Shown: positions 1 through 6,943 of the stretch, in pieces
How the letters are laid out: each line of letters begins with the position of its first letter
How positions within the stretch are numbered: the first letter of the stretch is position 1
NCBI GenBank assembly: GCA_963588595.1
Contig: CAVAIA010000032.1
Span: forward strand, 1 to 45,686
Length of the DNA stretch: 45,686 bases
DNA from: Phoenicibacter sp963588595
Lineage (GTDB): Bacteria > Actinomycetota > Coriobacteriia > Coriobacteriales > Eggerthellaceae
Direction of reading: 5' to 3'
Program-made: the position numbers and the translations under genes
Notes under the pieces: model-generated
The model's input: the letters and a program-made list of their open reading frames with translations, nothing else
The model's database searches: none
Told to the model about the DNA's origin: nothing

Positions 1-3000
1 GTGAGAACAAAGCGAAAATTGAAACGGTTGAGGTCACCTACCCTCAAATTTATGCCTATACTCACCCTAAGGTTGAGGATGATGCTGGGTGGATTAAAAT
101 TGGAGAGACAATTCGCGAGGACCCTGAAAAACGAATTTCTGAGCAAAACCGCAGCCCCGCTGGGCATTATGAGTACGAAGTTTTATGGACTGAACCTTCA
201 AAATTCAAGTGTAAAGACGAATGGTTTCACGATAAGGAGTTCCATAAATATATAACAACAGTTAAGGACGTAAAGCAGCGAAAATGGGAAAATGGCAAGT
301 TAAGTGAATGGTTTTACTACAATGGCACGCCGGAGATGTCCCACGAACATTTCGAGAGTTTTGTTAATGGAGAATACACACAAAGCAAAGGCGCGGTTGC
401 ATATCACTTGCGAGCTGAGCAGGCAAAAGCTGTTGCTCAAACGAAGGAATATTTTAACACGCATGAAGATGCTCGGTTTTTGTGGAATGCAAAACCGAGG
501 TTTGGCAAAACTTTAACAACCTATGACTTGGCGTTGCAAATGGGTGCCAAAAATGTGTTGATTGTGACAAACCGCCCTGCAATCGCTAATTCTTGGCAGG
601 ACGACTTCGAGAAATTCATCGCATGGCAGACGCCCGAAACTGCATTTGTTTCAGAAGCGAGTGCTTTGAGAGGCAGAAATTCGCTTTTATTCGAAGATTT
701 TTCCAGAATGAAAAACGAAGGCAAAGTGCAAGGCATGTTTGCATTTTTGTCATTGCAAGACTTAAAAGGTGGCCAATTTTTTGGTGGGGCCCATGAAAAA
801 CTTGAGTGGGTGGCAGAAACACCGTGGGATTTGCTGGTGATAGACGAGAGCCATGAAGGCGTTGACACTATTAAAACCGACGTTGCTTTCAACCAAATTC
901 AAGCGAAGAACCGTCTCTATCTTTCTGGCACGCCTTTTAAAGCGCTTGCGAGCGGAGAATTTGCAGAAGACCAAATTTTCAATTGGACATACGTTGACGA
1001 GCAAATTTCCAAGCAGGAATGGGACGAGTCAAGCGAAGAAAACAACCCATACGAAACGCTCCCAACAATCAACATGTTCACTTTCCAGATGGGCGAACTT
1101 TTGGCTGGTGAATTTAGTCAAGGTGCAGACTTAGGCGAAGACAAAGTTAATTTAGCATTTGACCTCTTCGAGTTTTTCTCCACCAAAAGCAATGGAAAAT
1201 TTGTGCATGAAGAAGATGTTGAGAAGTGGCTTTGGACTCTTGCGACAAATGAGAAATATCCTTTTTCAACGCCAGAGTTGCGAGAAGAATTGAAGCACAC
1301 ACTTTGGGTTCTTGACAGAGTTGACAGTTGCAAAGCGTTGAAAGAATTACTTGACCACAATGCAATTTTTGGGACTGGAAATTATGAAGTTGTTTTGGCG
1401 GCAGGAAGCGGCCGTGATGACGCCGACGATGAAGGCACGAACACAAAGTCCTACGACCGTGTGAAGGAAGCGATTGCCAAATACGACAAAACTATAACGC
1501 TCACTTGCGGTCAATTGACAACAGGCGTTACTATTCCTGAATGGACTGCAGTCATCATGCTTTCAAACATGAAGTCGCCTCAAAGCTACATGCAAGCAGC
1601 ATTTCGTGCTCAAAACCCACATGCGTTTGCAGACCCAAAGAATAAAAATGTGCGTTTGCAAAAGAAAAACGCCTACGTTTTCGACTTTGCTCCAGAGCGA
1701 ACATTGGAGCTCTATGACACTTTCGCAAATGGCTTGGACGAAAAGACGGCGGACGGTCATGGAACAACAGAAGAGCGCAAAGAAAACCTGCGTCGCTTGC
1801 TAAATTTCTTCCCTGTTATTGCCGAGCGTGATGGCAAAATGCAAGAGATCGACGTTGATCAAGTGCTAACAATTCCTCGTTCAATTAAAGCCACCCAAGT
1901 TGTGCGGCGTGGGTTTATGTGCAACTATCTCTTCAAAAACGTCTCTGGCATTTTTCGCGAGGAGTTCCGTGAAATCATTAACAAACTTGACCCTGTGGAT
2001 GTGGGTGACGTTGTTGGCAAGCCTGCAGGTGAAGGCGTTGACACGAACGGTGTTAAGGTAGATGAAAATGGCAATGTGACGGTCGACGAAAGTATTGTTG
2101 TCAACAAACAAGAATGTTTGTTTGGTCCAAAAGTTTGGGACAAAGCGATTGATGAGTTTGCGGATGGTCTTTTAAAGGAAGACTTTGATCCAGTCAAGCA
2201 CATGCAAGAACAAGTTGAGAAAACTGTGCAAGAAACACTTAAAAATGAAGATTTGGGTAAACAGGCGAAGCAAAAAATTTCAAGAGCTGCAGGAGAAAAG
2301 ATTGCACGTAAAATCGAGGTGCAACAGCAGGAGTTCAACATTGCTAATGCTAAGGCGAAGCTTGAACTAAAACGTGAAATTGCTGAAGCCAAGCTTGACG
2401 AAAAAGCTATCGAAAATGCACGTGAAAAATATAAACAAGCTTTCCAGCAAAATCAGCAAGAATTCTTTTATAACGTGATGGGAACGTTGAGAGATAAGTT
2501 GCCTGAAATTGAAGCAGAAACCGCCAATAGTGTTGTAGAGAATAACGAGAACGCAAAGAAAAAGAAAACTGAAGATGACACCCGTGCACGCTTGCGTGGG
2601 TTTGCTCGCACCATTCCTTCATTTTTGATGGCGTATGGCAATGAAAACACGTGTCTTGACAACTTTGACAAAATTGTTGATGCAGACGTGTTTGAGGAAG
2701 TCACTGGAATCACGGTGGATGACTTCAAGGTTCTTCGAGATGAAGGGCACTTTTTTGACGAGATTGTTTTTGATGAGAGCTGCAAAGAGTTTTTGAATAG
2801 AAAGCAAAAACTAGCTAATTACTTTTATGAGGACGCAACAGAAGACATTTTTGACTACATCCCACCTCAAAAAACGAACCAAATTTTCACACCGAGAAAA
2901 GTTGTCACAAAAATGCTTGATTTGTTGGAAGCAGAGAACCCTGGCATTTTCAGCGACCCAAACAAGACTTTTGCCGATCTCTATGTTAAAAGTGGGCTTT

Positions 3001-4325
3001 ATTTAACTGAGATTGCAAAACGTTTGTTTAAGGGTTTGGAGGACGAAATTCCAGATGAAGAGGCGCGTATAAAGCACATTTTTGAAAATCAACTTTTCGG
3101 CTTTGCTCCAACGCCAATCATTCACGCCATCGCCAAAAACTTCATGTTTGGCTTTGACGGTGCGCAAAACCTTGACACGTCGCATCTTTTCCAACTTGAC
3201 CTTACTCCATACGCCAAAGGCGAAACACAAGATTCATTCGCAGAAAAACTAAGCACCCTCACAGGAGGCACCATCATGAAATTTGATTGCATTGTCGGAA
3301 ACCCACCGTATCAGGAAGAAGCCCCTGGCGAGAGCACAAGTGAAGACCCCGTTTATCATTATTTTTACGATTTAGCCTATGAAAATTCAGTTTCCTCCTG
3401 CATCGTAAGCCCAGCTAGGTTCCTCTTTAATGCAGGAAAAACGCCTAAAATCTGGAACACTAAAATGCTCAATGATGAGCATATTAAGGTGTGTTTTTTT
3501 GAGCAGAAATCTGAAAAAGTCTTTCCTAATACAGATATTAAAGGCGGAATATCAATTCTTTATAGAAATGAACATAAGAATTATGAAAAAATTGGAACGT
3601 TTGTGCATTTTAACGAGCTTCGTTCAATAATGAAGAAGGTAGAAGCCAAACGAGAAAAAACTATTGATTCTGTAACAACTGGAAGAAACGTTTATAGGCT
3701 TTCGAAATTAGCACTAAAAGAACATCCAGAACTTTGGAATATTCAGTCAAAAGGACATCATGATGACATAGGTTCTGGAGTATTTAATTTTCTCGAAAAT
3801 ATTGTTTTCTTTAAAGACAAACCAAACGACAAAGTCAATGAATTCGTAAAATTTTATGGTCTTAAGGATAAGAAACGCTGCGAGATGTGGATAAGGAAAG
3901 ATTATGTAACACATCCAGCAAATTTTAATCAATACAAGGTAATTTTACCAAAATCGAACGGGTCTGGTGCTTTGGGCGAAACTCTCAGCACACCCCTAAT
4001 CGGGGAACCCCTAATCGGGGAACCCCTAATCGGGTTTACAGACACATTCATTTCGATAGGTGAATTAAAATCAGACAAAGAAGCGCAAAATCTTCTGAAG
4101 TATATTAAATCTAAATTCTCAAGGTGCATGCTTGGTATTTTAAAGACGACCCAAGACAACCCTCGTTCAACTTGGGCAAAAGTTCCTCTTCAAGACTTCA
4201 CTCAAAATTCCGACATCGACTGGTCAAAGTCAGTTGCCGAAATCGACCAACAACTTTATGCAAAATATGGACTTGATGAACACGAGGTGGAGTTTATTGA
4301 GAGCAAAGTTAAGGCGATGGAGTGA
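1..4325 (+). CDS. Single-polypeptide restriction-modification enzyme: GIY-YIG-like nuclease, SF2 helicase, Eco57I-type adenine methylase (5' end outside window)
   Basis: The frame containing the ATG at 336 is open back to base 3, so the gene is truncated by the left edge and that ATG is internal; about 1440 residues are visible. Seen in order: a GIY-YIG/T5orf172-like segment (about 36-260) with IYAYT, GWIKIGET and an EKRI arginine; SF2 helicase motifs KPRFGKT (about 492-512), DESH (843-854), SGTPF, and QAAFRAQNP as motif VI; a charged coiled coil (about 2190-2620); a methylase region with variant SAM motif I (DLYVKSGLYL, near 2980) and an intact NPPY motif (near 3300); then a probable target-recognition region to the stop. 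The order nuclease-helicase-coupler-methylase-specificity resembles Type ISP enzymes (LlaGI, LlaBIII), but those carry an Mrr-type nuclease. I infer a translocating adenine-specific restriction enzyme that also modifies host DNA. A 15-bp tandem repeat lies in the specificity region, and the 3' end is duplicated twice downstream. Confidence 0.88.
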   Translation, partial: ENKAKIETVEVTYPQIYAYTHPKVEDDAGWIKIGETIREDPEKRISEQNRSPAGHYEYEVLWTEPSKFKCKDEWFHDKEFHKYITTVKDVKQRKWENGKLSEWFYYNGTPEMSHEHFESFVNGEYTQSKGAVAYHLRAEQAKAVAQTKEYFNTHEDARFLWNAKPRFGKTLTTYDLALQMGAKNVLIVTNRPAIANSWQDDFEKFIAWQTPETAFVSEASALRGRNSLLFEDFSRMKNEGKVQGMFAFLSLQDLKGGQFFGGAHEKLEWVAETPWDLLVIDESHEGVDTIKTDVAFNQIQAKNRLYLSGTPFKALASGEFAEDQIFNWTYVDEQISKQEWDESSEENNPYETLPTINMFTFQMGELLAGEFSQGADLGEDKVNLAFDLFEFFSTKSNGKFVHEEDVEKWLWTLATNEKYPFSTPELREELKHTLWVLDRVDSCKALKELLDHNAIFGTGNYEVVLAAGSGRDDADDEGTNTKSYDRVKEAIAKYDKTITLTCGQLTTGVTIPEWTAVIMLSNMKSPQSYMQAAFRAQNPHAFADPKNKNVRLQKKNAYVFDFAPERTLELYDTFANGLDEKTADGHGTTEERKENLRRLLNFFPVIAERDGKMQEIDVDQVLTIPRSIKATQVVRRGFMCNYLFKNVSGIFREEFREIINKLDPVDVGDVVGKPAGEGVDTNGVKVDENGNVTVDESIVVNKQECLFGPKVWDKAIDEFADGLLKEDFDPVKHMQEQVEKTVQETLKNEDLGKQAKQKISRAAGEKIARKIEVQQQEFNIANAKAKLELKREIAEAKLDEKAIENAREKYKQAFQQNQQEFFYNVMGTLRDKLPEIEAETANSVVENNENAKKKKTEDDTRARLRGFARTIPSFLMAYGNENTCLDNFDKIVDADVFEEVTGITVDDFKVLRDEGHFFDEIVFDESCKEFLNRKQKLANYFYEDATEDIFDYIPPQKTNQIFTPRKVVTKMLDLLEAENPGIFSDPNKTFADLYVKSGLYLTEIAKRLFKGLEDEIPDEEARIKHIFENQLFGFAPTPIIHAIAKNFMFGFDGAQNLDTSHLFQLDLTPYAKGETQDSFAEKLSTLTGGTIMKFDCIVGNPPYQEEAPGESTSEDPVYHYFYDLAYENSVSSCIVSPARFLFNAGKTPKIWNTKMLNDEHIKVCFFEQKSEKVFPNTDIKGGISILYRNEHKNYEKIGTFVHFNELRSIMKKVEAKREKTIDSVTTGRNVYRLSKLALKEHPELWNIQSKGHHDDIGSGVFNFLENIVFFKDKPNDKVNEFVKFYGLKDKKRCEMWIRKDYVTHPANFNQYKVILPKSNGSGALGETLSTPLIGEPLIGEPLIGFTDTFISIGELKSDKEAQNLLKYIKSKFSRCMLGILKTTQDNPRSTWAKVPLQDFTQNSDIDWSKSVAEIDQQLYAKYGLDEHEVEFIESKVKAME
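3993..4034 (+). repeat. 15-bp in-frame tandem repeat (2.8 copies) in the specificity region of the RM gene
   Basis: The unit CCCCTAATCGGGGAA occurs at 3993-4007, 4008-4022 and, partly, 4023-4034. It encodes a PLIGE pentapeptide array. Each unit contains CCCC and GGGG arms separated by five bases, so each can fold into a small hairpin. Because the unit is a multiple of three, copy-number change would alter protein length without a frameshift. Confidence 0.95.
4242..4325 (+). repeat. RM gene 3'-end repeat, copy 1 (intact gene terminus)
   Basis: These last 84 bases of the restriction gene, including its TGA stop, are the reference for two degenerate copies downstream at 5151-5223 and 6081-6164. 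They encode the C-terminal segment IDQQLYAKYGLDEHEVEFIE and the following eight residues. Confidence 0.95.
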
Positions 4326-4380
4326 GGGAGGACTACTGTTATTGTTCAGAAAACCTAAAATCTGAAACATTAAATTCCTA

Positions 4381-4653
4381 TTATTCAACAGTCCAAGTCA
4401 CAATGATGTCATCGTAGCAGTCTTTTAATTGCTTGTTTTCAAAAATTTCTGTAGAGAGCACTTTTTCAAGACAACCATCCATATCTGCGATGTCTTCATC
4501 AAGTAAGTCAATGTCGCCTTTAGTAAAACTAAGATGAAAACCATCCTCGATGCCCCATCGCTCATAGAAAAATTCGATACCATTTATCGTAAAACCCAGC
4601 TCCCAGCCATCTGAGATGCAATGCTCAAAATATTCTGGTGTGCAACCTTTCAT
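4381..4653 (-). CDS. Small acidic protein, candidate immunity protein
   Basis: This encodes a 90-residue strongly acidic protein that I do not recognise. I chose the ATG at 4653 because AAGGAG lies nine bases upstream of it, whereas the earlier in-frame ATG at 4662 directly abuts that ribosome-binding site. It has no membrane segment or signal peptide. It sits immediately downstream of the toxin-like gene with no real spacer, so the two are surely co-transcribed. Small acidic cytoplasmic proteins encoded right after a polymorphic-toxin domain are usually immunity proteins; that role is inferred from position and charge only. An alternative is an antitoxin-like partner. Confidence 0.55.
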   Translation of the reverse strand: MKGCTPEYFEHCISDGWELGFTINGIEFFYERWGIEDGFHLSFTKGDIDLLDEDIADMDGCLEKVLSTEIFENKQLKDCYDDIIVTWTVE

Positions 4654-4654
4654 C

Positions 4655-5029
4655 TTATTCATCTCCTTGAAAAAATTTCTTATATTCGTTATATTCAGAC
4701 TCTGTCATAAACCTTCCTGGTTGTCTTATCCCATTTACATAATCGTGGATATGCGGGATTTTCTCTTGACCTCCAAGTGGCTTATGCTTACCGAAGTCAA
4801 CATCAAATTTGGGAGACCTATCCTCGCCATATTGCCTCAACTGCAAAAATTTTCCTTCTCCATCAAGAAGAATATATGCTGTGTTTGGCTGAACACAATA
4901 CCAGGGAAGTCCTCTGTTTTCCTTTGCATTGATCTTTTCAAGAATTTTAATGCCATGCATTTTGCCGACACCTTTCCATTCTTGTCGTTTAAGTTTTCCC
5001 GATGCAGACATTGCACCTCTGCTACCCAT
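4655..5029 (-). CDS. Small basic protein resembling a polymorphic-toxin C-terminal domain
   Basis: This encodes 124 residues from the ATG at 5029, chosen because GGGAGG precedes it at good spacing; the two upstream in-frame ATGs lack such a site and the first lies too close to the promoter. The N-terminus is basic and glycine-rich (MGSRGAMSASGKLKRQEW). The core has an LRQYGEDRSPKFDVDF stretch followed by IPHIHDY, a pattern seen in orphan toxin domains of contact-dependent and phage-associated systems, where the clustered histidines and aspartates may bind metal. No secretion or delivery domain is present, so it is either intracellular or a detached toxin module. The candidate immunity gene follows directly. 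The family assignment is from pattern memory and tentative. Confidence 0.5.
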   Translation of the reverse strand: MGSRGAMSASGKLKRQEWKGVGKMHGIKILEKINAKENRGLPWYCVQPNTAYILLDGEGKFLQLRQYGEDRSPKFDVDFGKHKPLGGQEKIPHIHDYVNGIRQPGRFMTESEYNEYKKFFQGDE

Positions 5030-5067
5030 TTTACCTCCCTGTTGTAGGTGTTTCATTTTATACATAC

Positions 5068-5073
5068 ATTATA
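5068..5073 (-). promoter_or_regulatory. -10 element for the toxin/immunity operon
   Basis: A perfect TATAAT reads on the minus strand at 5073-5068. The expected transcription start near 5061 gives a leader of about 30 bases before the ATG at 5029. No good -35 hexamer is visible 17 bases upstream. Confidence 0.5.
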
Positions 5074-5150
5074 CTGTATTAAATTGAAATTTATTAGCAG
5101 ATAAAATAGGTCTAGAATTAATGTTTGTCCTTAACACAAAACATTGATTG

Positions 5151-5223
5151 ACTTTATGCAAAGTATGGCTTGGACGAACACGAGGTGGAGTTTATTGAGA
5201 GCAAAGTGAAGGCGATGGAGTAG
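5151..5223 (+). repeat. RM gene 3'-end repeat, copy 2 (orphan stub)
   Basis: This 73-base segment is about 89% identical to 4253-4325. Translated in register it gives exactly the same residues as the intact gene, from LYAKYGLDEHEVEFIE to a stop (TAG instead of TGA). All the coding differences are synonymous (for example GGA CTT GAT versus GGC TTG GAC). The reading frame is closed just upstream, so this is a non-coding remnant of a related but different allele. Confidence 0.9.
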
Positions 5224-5275
5224 TTGCAGATAACCATGTGAATCCTTATCTTCTTGGAGTAAAATTAGACTTACT

Positions 5276-5464
5276 ATGAAAAACAAAACTCAACATAAAT
5301 CAATCGCTGATTACGTTCTCTCCGAAGAATTCGAAGAAAAAGTTAGAAGAGTTAGTGCCAAGAGCCGACCCTTTGATAACGCTTCTTCGTCGACAGAGGT
5401 TTATGCCGCTCTTGAAAGGCTTTCTAAATTGGATGAGAAGAGTTCAAAAGTCTTAAATGGATAA
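5276..5464 (+). CDS. Antitoxin of zeta-type toxin-antitoxin pair
   Basis: This encodes a 62-residue protein rich in charged residues, with no recognisable DNA-binding domain. Its end overlaps the zeta toxin start by 8 bases, the arrangement expected for a translationally coupled antitoxin-toxin operon. The function is inferred from size, position and overlap. A possible -10 (TAAAAT at about 5260) lies only ten bases before the ATG, which would leave a leader of about three bases. The nearest GGAG is about 16 bases upstream, too far for an ordinary ribosome-binding site. Confidence 0.7.
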   Translation: MKNKTQHKSIADYVLSEEFEEKVRRVSAKSRPFDNASSSTEVYAALERLSKLDEKSSKVLNG

Positions 5465-6071
5465 ACCTGAGCTCTTTATTGTCGTCGGTCCGAACGGAAG
5501 CGGTAAATCATCAGTTCTTTATGAAAGTGAGATTTCAAAGAACCTTCTTTTTGTTAATCCCGACGATGTTGCACGCAATGATTTTTCATACATTGAAGAT
5601 GCCGATGAACGTAACTATCTTGCTTGGAAGGAATGCAATGCACAAAGAGATGCGATGCTCACGCGTCGAGTTACATTCGGTTTTGAAACAGTTGGCTCCC
5701 ACCTTTCCAAACTAGAGTTTATAGACCAAGCTCACAAATTCGGGTATATAGTGACGGTTATGTTCGTTGCCACCGAAAATCCACAGATTAATATAGAAAG
5801 AATTGCTAACAGAGTATCTAAAGGTGGTCATGGAGTCCCCGATGAAAAAGTCATTTCAAGACATAAACGAACCCTTGAAATGCTTTATGACTACTATTCA
5901 AAGGCAGATAACATGACTGTTTGGGATAACTCTATCACTTCAACTGATGAAAACGCTAAAACAATCAAAAAACTCCTTATTAAAGCTTCAAACAAAACGT
6001 TAGTTTTTAAACATGCGGATGAAGTTGCCTGGTTCAAAACATATCTGCTTGACAAGATTGAAGTCGAATAG
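5457..6071 (+). CDS. Zeta toxin family kinase
   Basis: This encodes a 204-residue P-loop kinase with Walker A GPNGSGKS at residues 11-18, an NPDDVARND segment following the second strand, and the GGHGVPDEKVISRHKRTLE region whose arginines contact the phosphates in zeta/PezT enzymes. Zeta toxins phosphorylate UDP-N-acetylglucosamine and block peptidoglycan synthesis; related stand-alone members have other small-molecule targets. The gene follows its small antitoxin with an 8-base overlap. Its stop lies only nine bases before the third copy of the RM gene 3' end, so the whole module is framed by RM stubs. Confidence in the family is high; the substrate is not shown by the sequence. Confidence 0.88.
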   Translation: MDKPELFIVVGPNGSGKSSVLYESEISKNLLFVNPDDVARNDFSYIEDADERNYLAWKECNAQRDAMLTRRVTFGFETVGSHLSKLEFIDQAHKFGYIVTVMFVATENPQINIERIANRVSKGGHGVPDEKVISRHKRTLEMLYDYYSKADNMTVWDNSITSTDENAKTIKKLLIKASNKTLVFKHADEVAWFKTYLLDKIEVE

Positions 6072-6080
6072 CACTTTACA

Positions 6081-6164
6081 TCGACCAACAGCTTTATGCA
6101 AAGTATGGACTTGATGAACACGAGGTAGCATTTATTGAGAGCAAAGTGAAGGCGATGGAGTGAG
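6081..6164 (+). repeat. RM gene 3'-end repeat, copy 3 (orphan stub)
   Basis: This is an 84-base copy of 4242-4325 differing at about seven positions. In register it encodes the same C-terminus with one substitution (GTG GAG to GTA GCA, Glu to Ala) and ends in TGA. It begins nine bases after the zeta toxin stop and ends seven bases before the glnQ-like gene. Upstream of it the frame is unrelated, so it is a recombination remnant and not a gene. Confidence 0.92.
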
Positions 6165-6171
6165 CCATCAT

Positions 6172-6918
6172 TTAAGAAATGTTTCCTAAGAAATTTTTCG
6201 TGCGCTCGTGTTGAGGGTTGTCGAAGACTTCTTCTGGAGTTCCTTGCTCCACGATAACTCCGCCGTCCATAAAAATTACTCTGTCGGCGACGTCACGCGC
6301 AAAACCCATTTCGTGCGTTACCACGATCATCGTCATTCCTCCGCGAGCCAAATCTTTCATAACTCCGAGGACATCCCGAACCAATTCAGGGTCAAGAGCG
6401 CTCGTTGCTTCATCGAACAACATGACATGAGGATTCATCGCAAGAGCGCGCGCGATTGCAACCCTTTGTTGTTGACCGCCGGAAAGTTGAGAAGGTTTAT
6501 AATCTTCCCTGTTTGACATCCCAACTTTTGCAAGTTGTTCTTTGGCGACTTTCTCGGCTTCAGCTTTTGACCTCTTTAAAACCTTTTCTTGCGCGAGCAT
6601 AACGTTCGCTTTTGCGCTTAAGTGCCCAAATAAGTTGAAATTTTGAAACACCATCCCAACTTTCGACCTTAAGGCATTTATGTCAATTGATGGGTCGGTT
6701 ATCTCGTCATCTTCGAAAAAAATATGCCCTGAGGTCGGAGTTTCAAGGAGATTTATGCATCTAAGCATCGTTGATTTTCCACTTCCGGAAGGGCCTAATA
6801 TAACAACAACTTCGCCTCTTTTAACTTCTAGGCTAACACCTTTTAGGACATCGAGATCTCCAAAGCTTTTGTGAAGGTCGTCTATTCTAATTATTGTTTT
6901 CGAATCTTTTTTGCTCAT
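6172..6918 (-). CDS. Polar amino-acid ABC transporter ATP-binding protein (GlnQ type)
   Basis: This encodes a 248-residue cytoplasmic ATPase that powers amino-acid uptake with the permease and binding protein encoded just upstream on the same strand. All motifs are intact: Walker A GPSGSGKS (42-49), Q-loop Gln92, signature LSGGQQQR (145-152), Walker B VMLFDE (165-170) and switch His202. The length is normal for the PAAT family. The start ATG lies 25 bases after the permease stop with no strong Shine-Dalgarno, consistent with an operon ordered binding protein, permease, ATPase. The gene ends seven bases from the third RM stub, so it is the first core gene next to the accessory islet. The substrate cannot be read from the ATPase. 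Confidence 0.95.
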   Translation of the reverse strand: MSKKDSKTIIRIDDLHKSFGDLDVLKGVSLEVKRGEVVVILGPSGSGKSTMLRCINLLETPTSGHIFFEDDEITDPSIDINALRSKVGMVFQNFNLFGHLSAKANVMLAQEKVLKRSKAEAEKVAKEQLAKVGMSNREDYKPSQLSGGQQQRVAIARALAMNPHVMLFDEATSALDPELVRDVLGVMKDLARGGMTMIVVTHEMGFARDVADRVIFMDGGVIVEQGTPEEVFDNPQHERTKNFLGNIS

Positions 6919-6943
6919 TTGGTTGCTTCTTTAACTTATCTTC

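Noticed and set aside
1..255. An 84-codon open frame with an initiator at base 1
   Set aside because: It is out of frame with the large restriction gene, whose reading frame is open through this interval and has recognisable GIY-YIG-like motifs.
336..338. ATG as the true start of the restriction gene
   Set aside because: The same frame is open to the left edge and encodes conserved nuclease-like motifs, so the start lies outside the window.
3993..4034. CRISPR-like or regulatory repeat array
   Set aside because: The units are contiguous without spacers and keep the reading frame, so this is a coding tandem repeat.
4616..5047. A 143-codon open frame on the plus strand
   Set aside because: It is antisense to the toxin-like gene, has no ribosome-binding site, and its product is an odd hydrophobic/cysteine mix; the minus-strand genes have ribosome sites and a promoter.
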